Shown: one piece after another, positions 1 to 11,034 of the stretch
Layout of the letters: each line of letters opens with the position of its first letter
How positions within the stretch are numbered: position 1 is the stretch's first letter
NCBI GenBank assembly: GCA_023376005.1
Contig: CM042139.1
Span: 141,736,535 to 141,800,534 of the forward strand
Source: Doryteuthis pealeii
Lineage: Eukaryota > Mollusca > Cephalopoda > Myopsida > Loliginidae
Direction of reading: 5' to 3'
Length of the DNA stretch: 64,000 bases
Made by a program: the position numbers and the translations under genes
The notes under the pieces: model-generated
What the model was told of the DNA's origin: nothing
The model's input: only the letters and a program-made list of their open reading frames with translations
The model's database searches: none

Positions 1-228
1 CTAATGTCGGTATCAGCCAGACAGCGAGGGAATCTATCCCCTTTTCAATAGCGCGAGACCAAGGAGATTATTTTAGCATCTGAAGTGGAGCGCCACACCT
101 ACCATCAGCTCCTCACTTTACCGCACAGATCCCTGTGTTACTCATTCGTTTAGTTTGCGAGGGCCGGTATCGAACTAGGAACCTTGTGGTTTCTAGCCGG
201 ACGCTCTACCGACTGAGCTAACCTGACA
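1..228 (-). repeat. SINE-C copy 1 (tRNA-headed), cut by the window edge
   Basis: Read on the minus strand it begins with a tRNA-like head: an A-box-like TTAGCTCAGTCGGTAGAGC and a B-box-like AGTTCGATACC. A conserved body of about 150 bp follows. The same order recurs at 5.88, 28.0 and 61.9 kb. The body runs off the left edge, so the 3' tail is not seen. The T-arm does not pair well, so this is a SINE head and not a tRNA gene. Confidence 0.85.
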
Positions 229-627
229 TATTAGTACTACCTAGGTATGTGAACTGTTCGACTAATTTGCGTGGCTTACCATCCAGTGTGGAGATGTTCC
301 CATCTAGTTTAACACACATAAAATCCAATTTTTATGAGTTTAGTTTCATAGCAGCTCTTCCATGCTGTCTTCCATGGCCGGTGCAGCAGTGATTCGGCTT
401 GTGCGTGTGTATAATGCGAGAATAACAAGATCATCTTAGTAGTCCTTATCTGTAATAGTTTCCGCGGGATACCGCCGGATTAATATCATTTTTTTGTTTG
501 TTTTTAGCGTGAATCTTTTTTTCTTTCATTAATTCTATTGAAGTTCGTCGTACGTAAAACCTCCCATGCCAAAGCGGGATACTGTCTAAAGTAACTGCTG
601 AAAAGAATGTTCATTAACAAATTAACG
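229..627. other. No recognisable feature
   Basis: Moderate-GC sequence with short T runs. I see no open frame with a known domain and no repeat shared within the window. Confidence 0.5.
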
Positions 628-1520
628 TCCAGTCGGCTGGGGTTGTCGAATACGCATCTGCATCTCTCTGCGGAGGTGAAATATCCCCATCTTCAATGCG
701 GACATCTACTGTGCATGGGTGGGGATCTGTAATATCAGAAAAAGGGGACCTGGTGGCTAAGTGGTCTGTGACGGAGTACTAAGTTGTCCCGTGACATTCA
801 TTCTATTTCGCCCACTTGGCTAGACGGGCGGTCGGAAAGACTCGACCAGATCACCCGGCCGATCATGGTAAGCCCCAGGACTTATATGATTATATCGACT
901 GTATACTTCAAATTGCTCTTATGGCAAACAAACACTCAACCTTTTTTTTTATTTTATAGGTGTTATTAGACGGTGGCTGATGGTCAACTACCAGTTTATC
1001 AATACACATGAAACTAATGAAAAATATATCATAAAAATATTTCTTCAATTTTAGTGTCCTGGTTGTAATACTAAACTGCATCTAGTAATAAAGGTTAAAT
1101 TCGGGATCTCTGGGGAGTTTGCAATAACCCGTCATTGCTATTAATCCCAGATCTGCTCTTACATGGAGAGATGGTACCTTTTAGGGTCCGATCTCTGGAT
1201 CAAATTGATGGGTTTGAAAGTTAATGAAAAATATGTCTGGCAATTGATGGATACGTGAATTTAATGAAACATAGCTACCAATTTATAAAACCAAAGTAAA
1301 CAAAATTATTTACATCTCAACTATTTCGCATTAAATATCCCAAAAGGATTGATATACCATTAAACGCCAAACAAGCAACTAAAAAAAATCTGGCAAAAGG
1401 GGTTTATGAATAGGGATTACCTGTGAAGTGCTGATGGTACATCTGTACAAATTATTTGTATTAGATAGGAGTACTTGATATCATATAACGGTGTAAGAAA
1501 TCTTATCAGAAACAACTACC
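628..1520 (+). repeat. Dispersed repeat family E, long copy (E1)
   Basis: The 5' part (628-870) matches the reverse complement of 52.88-53.12 kb, sharing CAGTCGGCTGG and GGCTAGACGGGCGGTC. The 1058-1200 part matches the bodies at 54.3 and 57.2 kb (an 'aaactgcatct' core, then a 'ggtacc/agtacct' stretch). The 1440-1510 part matches 18.58 kb. A 'gatataccattaaa' tail-like motif lies near 1350. The element is diverged, and its coding potential is not evident. Confidence 0.6.
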
Positions 1521-1611
1521 GTAATGTAAATATTAATGTGTTCTGAACACGGTTTCCTACCCTGTAGGCATAGCATAATAATACCGGGCGGAGACACATA
1601 CCATTAAAATT

Positions 1612-1677
1612 ACACACACACACACACACACAAACACACACAGACACACAGACACACACAGACACACACACACACAA

Positions 1678-1731
<54 letters not shown>
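1612..1731. repeat. (CA)n then (TA)n compound microsatellite
   Basis: About 65 bp of interrupted CA repeats followed by about 50 bp of TA. The VCVCVC/YIYIYI reading frame over it is an artefact of the repeat. Confidence 0.97.
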
Positions 1732-1734
<3 letters not shown>

Positions 1735-1930
1735 GGTAGCAGATACATAAAGTAAATGACTTTTGGTAACTGAAAATTTTGCTTGATGTGAAAATCACAT
1801 AGGCGAGAAAACTGACAGTTACCAAGTGGCGTTCACTTTATGTCTCCCCTAAACCAATTTAGATATATATGCTCTATCATTGATATTGAGCAACTCTTCT
1901 TATAAATATAGCAAACTATATTATCAGTAT
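1731..1930 (+). repeat. Foldback family M, copy 1
   Basis: An imperfect inverted repeat has arms at 1731-1773 and 1815-1853, both ending in a ggtaact/agttacc core and tagggt/cccta ends. The downstream part (gatattga, agcaaactatatta) recurs at 14.2-14.7 kb in both orientations. Confidence 0.7.
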
Positions 1931-1950
1931 TATATATATATAATATATTA

Positions 1951-1987
<37 letters not shown>

Positions 1988-2041
1988 GCACACACACACA
2001 CACACACATAATATATATATTATAATATATATATATATATA
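1930..2041. repeat. (TA)n(CA)n(TA)n microsatellite
   Basis: Interrupted TA and CA runs adjoining the foldback M copy. Confidence 0.95.
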
Positions 2042-2984
2042 TTAACTTTCTTACAGAGTTAAACATACTCGTGTAGCAACCGATATGAGCATGTGGACAT
2101 ATGCAATAATGATAATTTACCGTCGATTTCAGTCTTGAATCTAATTCCTATTCTGTATAAGGTATTTTAACGTGGTCCGTTGATGTCGTGTCCCGAGTTC
2201 CGTTTCCATTTACCATGCCAAGGAATATTTTCATAACTGAACGTAAAACCAAACTGAAATCCATTACTAGCCTAAAGGCATCACTTTTCCGCGGGGACGT
2301 TCGCCTATTTCGTTATTATCGTCATTTTGAACACACAGGGGCCAATTTTGCTCTCGGCAAAAGTCCACAACCTTCACCTCCCTTCTTCGCCATCGTCTAC
2401 GCCCCCACCGCAATCCGCTGCTTTCCCTTCATCGACTTAGATACACTTTGATTGACGCGCAAATATTGACCCATTCCTGAACTGGACAAAGTCGTAAACT
2501 CTGATATTCGAATTGAAATTGCCTTACAAACATCCACAATTACGTACGAACAAACACGTCTCTAAACACACATACACGCCAATGTTTTTATTGTTGTTCA
2601 TCTCCATTATGGGGTTTGGCCGACGTAGCGCCTTTTAGTCTGCTGTAACCATATTCAAAGTCCGAGAATCTCCAATGGTCTCCAAGCTGGTTGCAGCTTC
2701 TACGAAAGTAATCGTTACTTTTCAGCATCAAGTCGATGTCTGACATATTATACTGTACGTACAGAATAAAGGCCTTGCTACAATACCTTAAAATTCATAG
2801 AAATATTTGTCTATTGACTCTTAAATAAAATAAATATATATAATTTCATGTGATTTTAACCCATAGATTTAAAAATAATCAACCAATTATACGGTTTGAA
2901 AATAACTAATATAAATTAATCGTAAATAAGTAGATATTCAAATAACTATTCTTTATAATAACATTTCCATAGCGTCATATGGTC
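2042..2984. other. No recognised gene; one GC-richer open stretch
   Basis: An 87-codon open frame (2188-2451, +) sits in sequence less AT-biased than its surroundings. I see no domain, signal peptide or repeat match in it, so I do not call it a gene. The rest is AT-rich. Confidence 0.45.
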
Positions 2985-3150
2985 TCAAATATGCACATAG
3001 TTATAAGATTTCAAGTGTTCCTATCAAATACTAATATTTTACACATAGTTAAGATTTCAAGTATTCCTATATGATATGAATAATTTGCACAAAATTATAA
3101 GGTTTCAAGTATATCTATTTAATACTAATAATTTGAGCACAGTTATTATG
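2985..3150. repeat. Decayed tandem repeat, about 60-bp unit, three copies
   Basis: The phrase 'gcacatagttataagatttcaagt' in variant forms, followed by 'cctatnnaatactaat', repeats about every 60 bp. Related motifs occur at 34.40-34.60 kb. Confidence 0.65.
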
Positions 3151-3273
3151 GCAGATATTGAATTCACTTCTGACCAATAATGCACCAACAATAATTGCAA
3201 TTATTATTCTTTACACAAAGACATAATGGTCACGATCAGTTTTATTCTATACCATTTTAGCCTACCTCATAAC

Positions 3274-3277
<4 letters not shown>

Positions 3278-3315
<38 letters not shown>
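3278..3315. repeat. (AT)n microsatellite
   Basis: A short pure AT run. Confidence 0.95.
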
Positions 3316-3319
<4 letters not shown>

Positions 3320-3838
3320 GAATTATTTGGGAACATATTTAGTAAGCCTTTAGGGGATTGATTTATTTATTTTTCTTTCCCTTCAGTTATCTCTTTTCCC
3401 CTTTTTAAGTATCCCCCCACTTACCCCTATTAGTAATTGATTCACTATATTTACTGACCATTGCGTTATGAAAGAGCGTTGGTCGAAAGATATTTTGAGT
3501 TTATTTTATGGTTTTATCCTTTTGCGGCACCCCAAATATAATTTATTAAGTTCGTGCATCCGTTAATTTCAGATTTTATCAACAGTGCAGCCAACTAGAC
3601 TCAGCTGGGCGCTTTCTGTGAGGAAAGCAGCATCATGACGTACGTCACTCTTACAGAATTTAGGAAAAGACAAGGTGTACTGCTTGGCATTCATGCTGCA
3701 AGCTCCAATACGAAGAATTCAGAGTGTTTGGATGGCAATCTCATGACATTAAAGAGGATTCAAAAAGAATTGGATAAGTCCAATAGTGATTTCGAAGGTT
3801 ATGGCAAGTCGGAAGCATCACTCTGATACTTCTGATAA

Positions 3839-3840
<2 letters not shown>
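3316..3840 (+). pseudogene. Possible LTR-retroelement 5' fragment with a short gag-like frame
   Basis: A 63-codon frame (3635-3826) starts just after a GC-richer leader. It contains a basic stretch around residues 9-17 (FRKRQGVLLG), which resembles the 'KRxxLKG' opening seen in some BEL/Pao polyproteins. This resemblance is from memory and weak. The upstream sequence starts TGTTGGAA directly after an AT run, as an LTR could. No second LTR, primer-binding site or pol is visible. It could equally be unrelated sequence with a chance open frame. Confidence 0.3.

Positions 3841-3883
<43 letters not shown>
3841..3883. repeat. (AT)n microsatellite
   Basis: Pure AT run adjoining the left end of the MITE at 3884. 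Confidence 0.95.
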
Positions 3884-3887
<4 letters not shown>

Positions 3888-4117
3888 GTGTCAAAAAGTA
3901 ACGAGATTTATTGTACTTCTTGGCACACATTGTATTCTGAAAAAAAATAACGTTCCATTCATTCTTCATTTCTATCTTGGTAAATACAGCTTTAAACTTG
4001 GTACTTTTTTGACGCACCTTTTATTCTGAAAAAAGATTAATGAATGGAACCTTATTTTTTTTAGAATACAAGAATGTGTCAAAAAGAAGAGAAAAATCTC
4101 GATACTTTTTGGCACCA
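3884..4117. mobile_element. MITE-like foldback, mariner-type ends
   Basis: The left end reads GGGTGTGTCAAAAAGTAACG and the reverse complement of the right end reads TGGTGCCAAAAAGTATCG, giving terminal inverted repeats of about 24 bp. Further inside, 'attctgaaaaaaaataacgtt' and its complement pair again, so most of the element can fold back. TA-rich DNA flanks it. The ends resemble mariner-family termini (CAAAAAGTA core), and no transposase lies inside. Confidence 0.7.
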
Positions 4118-4690
4118 TTATATGTATTTATATGTATATTTATATTTATATCCATTTATATAAATTAAACTTTGTTTTGCTACTCTCCTCTCTATAGACT
4201 ATCAAAGGCTTCGAGGTAGAGTATGAAGCCAGTCTTGATGAATTTTAATCGACCCGGTTTTGGCAAAACACAGAATTCTGAAAGTTCACGGTTCTCGTGC
4301 CATACAGATTATTTTTTCTTCCTAAAGTCAAAATTAATTTCAAGAGTCTGATTTGAGGATCTAAAGGACATTACCAGAAATAGACGTCGAAGTTTTGCAA
4401 CATATAAAAAATAAGTTTCTGAGATGTTTTGATCATTTAAATCCTACTTGAAATACGCGTGTTACAAGCAAAGGCGAAGGAAATAATGTTTCATACCTCA
4501 TTCATTTTTGCTTCATCAATGTGGCTTCGTCTCGTTATATTTTGAACACAATTGACAGCTTTAAAAATCACCAAAACTATTTGTCATCTTCACCATAACT
4601 ACAAAATGTTTACATGCCATTTTGTAGTGAATGTGTGTGTGGGGGGAGAGAATGTGTGTGTAGGCGAAGATGCAGCTCCAGTTAATAAAA
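4118..4690. other. No recognisable feature
   Basis: AT-rich sequence without a shared repeat or domain-bearing frame. A short GTGTG stretch occurs near 4633. Confidence 0.5.
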
Positions 4691-4691
4691 T

Positions 4692-4935
4692 GTATTTACC
4701 AACCCCTTTACACGACCAGGATGTGACACTAGGTCCATTTATAAAGCGGAGTTTAACAGGTTTTAATTTAGAGTTTTATTTTTCCTAGCCAAGGTTAAAT
4801 AGCCCAGTCTACCCTACTATTTACCTATTGATGGATGGAGAGTAGTCGGATGCATATAGTTCCCGAGTATATTAGCGCTATGAGAAATGTAAACAGCCTC
4901 GTCCAGGATTTGAACTCTAACCTCCCTCTAATAAA
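4692..4935 (-). repeat. SINE-B copy
   Basis: On the minus strand it reads a B-box-like GAGTTCAAATCCTGG. A body of about 200 bp follows, with 'gcgctaata', 'gggtaaata' and 'ctgggctatttaacc', ending near 'ggttggtaaata'. At least ten other copies lie in the window. Confidence 0.85.
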
Positions 4936-5429
4936 AATATAAATGACCAACAAGATTTATGGGGATATTGTAAGATCATGAACTAGATTATCGATTACTA
5001 AGAGATTATTGTGCTTTTTCAAAAAGTTCAACAGACATGAAACGATGTCAGATACAATAAGGAGAGTGTTCACATTATAGTCAAATGGGCAGATTTTTTT
5101 TCTGTTATTATTTTCTGATAATCTGTTCATTTAGTAATAATCCGTTTTCTTTCTTCATAGTTTCCTTCGCAGTAAATAATTAATTTGTCCATTTTTTAAA
5201 TTCTGACAATTCTTCGATTCACTTTTGCTTTCTCATTCATATATTTAACACTACCTTTCCTTATTCATCCTTGGGGAAAAATAGCCCCTACACTTTGCTT
5301 CACTCATGTCTTCAGAAAACTCCCTTCAAAACTTAGGCATAAATATGTAGACGTTTTTGTTTTCATTTGTGTAGGCTCTTATCTTCTATACTTGTTTTTA
5401 AATAACGTAATTCCAAAGTAGGTGATTGA
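4936..5429. other. No recognisable feature
   Basis: AT-rich, with no repeat match noticed. Confidence 0.5.
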
Positions 5430-5530
5430 ATATCTATTAATAATGAAGATTCAGTCTCAATTTGTCTGTAACCGAAAGTATGTCACTGCTTACATCACAT
5501 TATTCAAAATCGTCAATACATGCAACCTTG
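5430..5530 (+). repeat. Dispersed repeat H, copy 1
   Basis: 'tattaataatgaagattcagtct', then 'tgtaaccgaaa', then 'tcactgcttacatcac' recur at 8.70 and 28.82 kb. The origin is not recognised. Confidence 0.65.
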
Positions 5531-5612
5531 TATTATATACACACAACATTTGAGTATGCCACCTTAGATGGTTCTTATTGTTTTTTTTATAAGTTTTAAT
5601 AAATACATGGCC

Positions 5613-5616
<4 letters not shown>

Positions 5617-5704
<88 letters not shown>
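5617..5704. repeat. (AT)n(GT)n compound microsatellite
   Basis: A TA run switches to a GT run and abuts the left arm of the 5.7 kb foldback. The same arrangement is seen at 44.1 kb. Confidence 0.97.
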
Positions 5705-5709
<5 letters not shown>

Positions 5710-5840
5710 AGGTAAAAGGATAGTGAACAAGAAATGATAACTCAAAACAAATCTAAGAGTTGAAATATTTCGTCCGATTTGTTTTGAGGTATCATTTCTT
5801 GTTCACTATCTTTTTACCTACCTCATACTGTCGGATTCTA
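5704..5840. repeat. Foldback element, arms of about 50 bp
   Basis: The arms at 5704-5752 and 5776-5825 are near-perfect inverted repeats around a 23-bp centre containing 'gaaatatttcgtcc'. The right arm is followed by TACTGTCGGATT, the same 12-mer that follows the right arm at 44.42 kb. Confidence 0.85.
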
Positions 5841-5878
5841 CTACATCCATCCTATCTTCATATATATATATATATATA

Positions 5879-6130
5879 AGTAAAAAAGTAAAGTCGTCGG
5901 GGCGGCCTAAAGTCGGTATCAGCCAGTCAGCGAGGGAGTCTATCCCCTTTTCAATTTCAAGGAGATTGTTTTAGCATCTGAGGTGGAGCGCCACACCTAC
6001 CATCAGCTCCTTACTTTACCGCACATAATCCTGTGCTACTCATACGCTGAGTTGACGGGGACCGGTATCGAACTAGGAACCTTGTGGTTTCTAGCCGAAT
6101 GCTCTACCGACTGAGCTAACCCGGCCCCTA
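5879..6130 (-). repeat. SINE-C copy 2, near full length
   Basis: The tRNA-like head (GGGTTAGCTCAGTCGGTAGAGC on the minus strand, ending near 6125) and body match copy 1. The 3' end (left side) has a CGACTTTACTTTTTTACTT-type tail after GGCCGCCCCGA. Confidence 0.88.
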
Positions 6131-6139
6131 TTATATATA

Positions 6140-6800
6140 CTAGCAAATATATGCACCCTCCGGGTGCAAGTATTTAAGTTTTAATGTAATAAAATATTAT
6201 ATTAAATTAGAAAGTCTAACGGAACTAAATAAGAATACAGATAAAAAGATTTGAAACAGAGGGAGTATAATAAAAGATTTGAAACAGATGGAGTATAATA
6301 AAAAATGGAACAACTGAAACTTACTCTTCCATCACTCTCGTCTTTCATTGTTATTTTTTCTAATTTAAGTATTTAGTTATAAGAGGAAGTAAAGAATAAA
6401 ATGACAGTTATTTTATCTTATTAATAGATTTCATTTAAGATTCATTGAAGAGATTTTTGCTTATATTCATTAAAATAAAACCAAACAGTTAGAAATCAAT
6501 AATACTAAGCACATATTTATTAAATTCGATTTTTTAATATTAATATGCAAATTAGCCTTCCCGTTCACACTGTAAACTGCTATTTTGTTATATATATAAA
6601 TATAATTGCATGTTGTCAGTATGTAGACATAGTTAACAGTATTAATAATGTAATACAATTTTATTAATAATTGAGGTTTAGATAAAAATAAAATCATGGA
6701 GAATGTGATGTCAATAACTAAGGGAATTGTGACTTGAGTAGGAATATAGTTTCGGTTACAGATAGAAAAACACACAATCTCCATTATAATAAGATATATA
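6140..6800 (-). mobile_element. Helitron-like non-autonomous element, family I copy 1
   Basis: Reading the minus strand, the 3' end has a perfect hairpin TGCACCC-GGA-GGGTGCA (6168-6152), eight bases, then CTAG (6143-6140) followed by T. This is the Helitron terminal layout. The interior matches 48.70-49.25 kb at several blocks, for example 'ataactaagggaattgtgac' and 'aatctccatta'. The 5' end is not resolved. Confidence 0.55.
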
Positions 6801-7112
6801 TATTTATAAGTGTTTCTCTCTACAGTTCCGGTGTTCAATGTCCCCCTTCCTCAGGAGAATTCAAAAATTATAGGTATCTAATTTTATATATACTTTTCTG
6901 GTTTAGAATTATTTTTATTTTTCTCTCTGTCTTTTTAATTAGTATGAAATTTAGTCTTTAATCTAAACTGTTTCCCTTTGAAATTAAAGATTAGTTTTAT
7001 CTTATTATATATTTAAAGTTATCTAATGTATAGAATTTTACAAGAAAATTATTTACAAAGAAAAAAATATTCAAAGAAAAATAGAATTGAAGTTTGACGA
7101 GGAATTTATGTG
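6801..7112. other. No recognisable feature
   Basis: AT-rich sequence between the family I element and the SINE-A cluster. Confidence 0.5.
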
Positions 7113-7240
7113 TTTACTTGGATCTGACACAATTTTGCAAGTATGGGGCATCCAGCGAGGATTGAACTCACCACTCAGTAGAATTGCGAGACGATTTTAG
7201 TAACCGGTATACCACGATGAGACTCGCTTAAATACCCAAG
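7113..7240 (-). repeat. SINE-A copy 1
   Basis: On the minus strand 'ggttactaaaatcgtctcgc...gagttcaatcctcgctggatgcccc' matches the head of SINE-A (tRNA-like B-box GAGTTCRATCCTC). It is followed directly by another copy. Confidence 0.8.
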
Positions 7241-7577
<337 letters not shown>

Positions 7578-7644
7578 CAATGAGTTGTCATGTTTAGATA
7601 TCAGAAATGCTGTATGCAAAACGATGTAGATTATCGGTAGAAAT

Positions 7645-7790
7645 CTTAAAGGTATTTACAAAACCCGTTTGCCAGTTAGAATGTGACACAAGGTCGCAAG
7701 TATGCAGCATGCAGCGATGATGGAACTCGTTATTCAGTAGCAATGATTCTGATAGACTAGGATTTCTATCTATTACACCAGCATAGGATG
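7645..7790 (-). repeat. SINE-A copy 3
   Basis: 'atgtgacacaaggtcgcaag', 'tggaactcgttattcagtagcaatg' and 'ctattacacca' match SINE-A in the minus orientation. It is more diverged than copy 2. Confidence 0.75.
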
Positions 7791-8324
7791 CCCTCGGGGA
7801 AAACCCTGTAATGCTCTCTTAGTGCTATCACCTAGGAAAACTAAACAGATGGACTCCATTGGCTCCTTCTCGTCGGCAGATATCATTACAAATAATGTAG
7901 CCCACCGTGTTTTGCGGACAAGACAGCGGTAGGCGAGGGAAACACTTGAGGAAACCACTTATATTTACAGCCAATAACAATCTATAAGCTTTTACCTCAT
8001 GTAAACACTGCCAGAATCTAAGTGTACATATCTTGATTTTAAAATATTTCTCCTTAATACTCAAATCAAACTTTACGTAGAGTTAGAACTAGAATTATTG
8101 GAACACTATTAGTTTCTTTAGACTGAGAATACTTTAAAAAGTTGAAGCTGTCAGGTTTTTCATTTAAGTGGTTAGATAAGGACTTTTTAGAATATATATT
8201 TAAAAGCTAACAACAAGAATATAATGCCCAAGACTGATGGCACCAAAATATATAAACAGTAAAACTATTTTTCGTCCATAAACAATTAGAATATATATCT
8301 AAAAGCTAACAGAATTTTTTATCA
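7791..8324. other. No recognised gene
   Basis: The 7790-7960 part is GC-richer and has short overlapping minus-strand frames with no recognisable domain. The remainder is AT-rich. Confidence 0.45.
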
Positions 8325-8515
8325 TTAATAAATGATAGATTTTGTCTGATATCTCAAAGATAAACAAACAATTATTCCAAGCTGTAGCCGTGTTAGTGCT
8401 AACATAATGTGTCACAACTTGAACTTTTACGAAACGCCTTGAGAGAAAAGCTGTATGAAAACTATACCAGGATGATTCGCGCTGAAAATTTTTTTTCATG
8501 TTGAAGTCAACGCTT
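8325..8515 (+). pseudogene. RTE-like LINE reverse transcriptase fragment (decayed)
   Basis: Translating the plus strand in shifting frames gives LFQAVAVLVL (from about 8371), then FTKRLERK, then NYTRMIRA. These are the same conserved blocks, in the same order, as the copy at 9.2-9.35 kb (FFQAVAMSVLLFGY, then a GNYxRMxRAV-like block). The blocks belong to the region after the catalytic motifs in this LINE family. Frameshifts and in-frame stops show it is dead. It is a separate insertion from the larger copy downstream. Confidence 0.7.
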
Positions 8516-8697
8516 AAACATTTCGGTTTATGTTAAACCTTTCCGAGGAAAATATAATAGGAAATAAAGAGAAATGTGTGTTTAAACAGTGATGGATGTT
8601 TTTAAATGACTTTAGTTGGAAATGTGTAAGAAGAAAAAAGCCAGTCGACGAAATAGAACCACTTAAGAACATTATTTTCTCCTCCTCATTATATACA

Positions 8698-8795
8698 TGG
8701 GTATCTATTAATAATAGAGATTCAGTCTTTATTTGTCAGTAACTGAAACTACATCACTGCTTACATCACCGTTTATTGATCAGCATTTTCTTTGA
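8698..8795 (+). repeat. Dispersed repeat H, copy 2
   Basis: Shares 'tattaataatagagattcagtct' and 'actacatcactgcttacatcac' with 5.43 and 28.82 kb. Confidence 0.65.
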
Positions 8796-8961
8796 AAGTT
8801 CAAGACGTGATTGGTACATGCGAAGATGAAAATCAAAAAACGTTTAAACGTTGACATCACCATCAAAATAAATTCATAGTTTTTGGAACACTTTGTTTTT
8901 TCAAATTTCTGTATATTATCCCATTTCTAAAAGATTTACTATCTCAAACAGATAATATCTC

Positions 8962-10150
8962 ATGGAAACTATTACTGATGCAGAATACGCAAATGATATC
9001 GTTTTTCTGTATAACCTGGGGCAAGAAGCAAGAGACATTGGTCTCTACGTGAACTCAGAATTAATTTGTTTTTACTCAAAGTGGCACCATCTAGAACAGT
9101 TATTTTACCTTCCAATATATCCTCTACTGAAAGCCATGTCAACAAACACATAGATGAAATATGGATTGCTATTGTCAGGTTATTGACCGTATGAAAATTG
9201 AATCTATCAGATAAGATTAAACTGGAATTCTTCCAAGCTGTAGCAATGTCAGTACTACTATTTGGCTACATTACCTGACTCAAACAAAACGCCAGGAGAA
9301 AAGGCTTGATGGGAACTACATAAGGATGATGCGTGCTGTTTTGAACAAATCCTGAAAGCACTACCCTACACAATAATAACTGTACTGGTATTTACCTTCC
9401 ATCTCGCAAACCATCAAATAAAGATAAGCAAATGCGTGTTACTTAATTAATAGGTAGTCTGTTCCTTTGTTAGTGAAATGTAAAATAAACGATAATTTAT
9501 TAGGTAGTGATGGAAAATAGCAGCAGTTTGATTGAAGGATTTTAAGCTCTGGTTGACTTTTTGCGTGCATCTCCATTGATTAAATATGCCATTTGAGATC
9601 TGAAATCTGTCGAACAAAGCTTAGAGTTAGAGAGAGTGAAGAAGGAGAGCGACAGAGAACAATTCCATGGTGTCTGTCTCAAGATTCCTCTCTGCACGCT
9701 AGAATGTTGGGTCTTGGCAAATAAAAATAAAGACGTCAAAATTGAACTATGTCTTTGAGTTCATTACTATAAACTAACAGAGGTTGGATGAGAAGATATA
9801 CCACCCTAGAAACACCCCGGCCAACCACAAGAAGACATGAGAGGGCTCAAACCAGCTAGAAGATTTAGCAGAAACAGAACAAGTTAAGAAGATGAAGATA
9901 AGTAATAATAAAGAAGCTATCCAACACACGCTGGTCAGTGCTGGAGAAGTAAGTACGAACACAAAAGCAACGTTCTCCAATGGACACCTATACATGGACA
10001 CATCCGTTCTGGTCGACCAGAACAAAGCTTATATTCATAATCTCTCTGCCAACTCTAGATGACGTCTTGAGGACATATGGATTGCTGATATGGACGGATA
10101 GCGAGAAAGAGTCAAAATAATCAGTGCTGGACAATTATGATGATGATGAT
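8962..10150 (+). pseudogene. RTE-like LINE, decayed 3' half of ORF2 (reverse transcriptase to C-terminus)
   Basis: The first 63 codons contain EYANDIVFL (residues 8-16), the place of the YADD catalytic box, with the first aspartate changed to asparagine. QEARDIGLYVNS follows after a short deletion. Further frames give DKIKLEFFQAVAMSVLLFGY (from about 9211) and, at 9930-10010, HAGQCWRSKYEH and LQWTPIHGHIRSGRP, the C-terminal blocks of this family. About 450 bp (9430-9925) does not align with these blocks and may be an insertion. The 3' end runs into (ATG)n at about 10137-10150, as in three relatives here. Stops and frameshifts mean no function. RTE clade assignment is from memory of block order, and another LINE clade is possible. 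Confidence 0.75.
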
Positions 10151-10589
10151 CTCAAAATCAAAATATCAAAAGCGTATGGTCTATATTTTGAAGATTTGAA
10201 AAGAAATTTTGCTTTGTTTAAAAGAGGGAAGTTTAGAAATATTTTGTAAAATGCTGTTATGTTTCGGTGAAAAAAAATTATTTGATAAATTTCCGATGTT
10301 TAAAAATATTTGTGTTATAAAAAAAACTTTTGAATAATTTAATTTGAAATGATTAAAATAAGGAAAAATCCATAGATCAATTCTAAATTTAAAATTGAAA
10401 TTAAGTAATTTAACTGCATGCATTGTGTGATAGATTTTTTTTAAAATTTTAAATAATACGTAAATATATGAAAATACATAGGTGTAGTAACTAAAAATTT
10501 TTATTTGAATAATTTTTTTTGTAATTGTGTAGTAATTTTGAAATATTAAGGTAGTTAAGTTATTTTTTAATGTTAGATGTTGATCATAT
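10151..10589. other. Strongly AT-rich, no feature
   Basis: Poly-A/T-rich sequence with no repeat family recognised. Confidence 0.55.
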
Positions 10590-10628
10590 ATAATATATAT
10601 ATATATATATTATATATATATATATATA
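10590..10628. repeat. (AT)n microsatellite abutting a SINE-B tail
   Basis: Two AT runs separated by a TT step, directly joined to the 3' end of the next SINE-B copy. Confidence 0.9.
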
Positions 10629-10885
10629 CCAACTCAGGATGTGACACAAGGTCAATTTCTTGAGGAGATTAACAGGATTGAATTCAGAGTTTTCCTTCTA
10701 CTAGACTGGTTGCCTAAGCAAGGTTGTATAACCCAGTGTACTCTACCCATAGCTCGGGGGAGTATAATTGGATTCATACCTTTTCCAAGTGTATTAGCGC
10801 AATGTGGAATGCAAACGGTCTCGTCCAGGATTTGAACACGTCGCGCCCCCATATCACATCCCATCAGACATATGATCATGTCAAC
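10629..10885 (-). repeat. SINE-B copy
   Basis: Well-preserved body: 'aggatgtgacacaaggtcaatt', 'cccatagctcgggggagta', 'tattagcgcaatgtggaatg' and 'ccaggatttgaac'. The head is on the right, so it reads minus. Confidence 0.88.
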
Positions 10886-11034
10886 TTAATAATAAACCTG
10901 TTCTAATTTATAGTCTTTTGAAGCATCGTCAACATTTTTAAAAGTATCATTCATAATCCTTTCTAATCATAGAAATATTCTATTGTAAGATGATTTAAAA
11001 GCAGAGCGTGTGGGATATAATGTAAATATATATT

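Noticed and set aside
1..228. A tRNA gene read from the SINE-C head
   Set aside because: The anticodon and T arms do not pair properly, and the head is always joined to the same SINE body in four places.
2188..2451. A host exon in the GC-richer 87-codon frame
   Set aside because: No family resemblance and no clear splice sites or neighbours. Left as unassigned.
5752..5776. Hammerhead-like motif in the 5.7 kb foldback centre
   Set aside because: Only a GGACGAAA-like half is present on the minus strand, with no CTGANGA partner.
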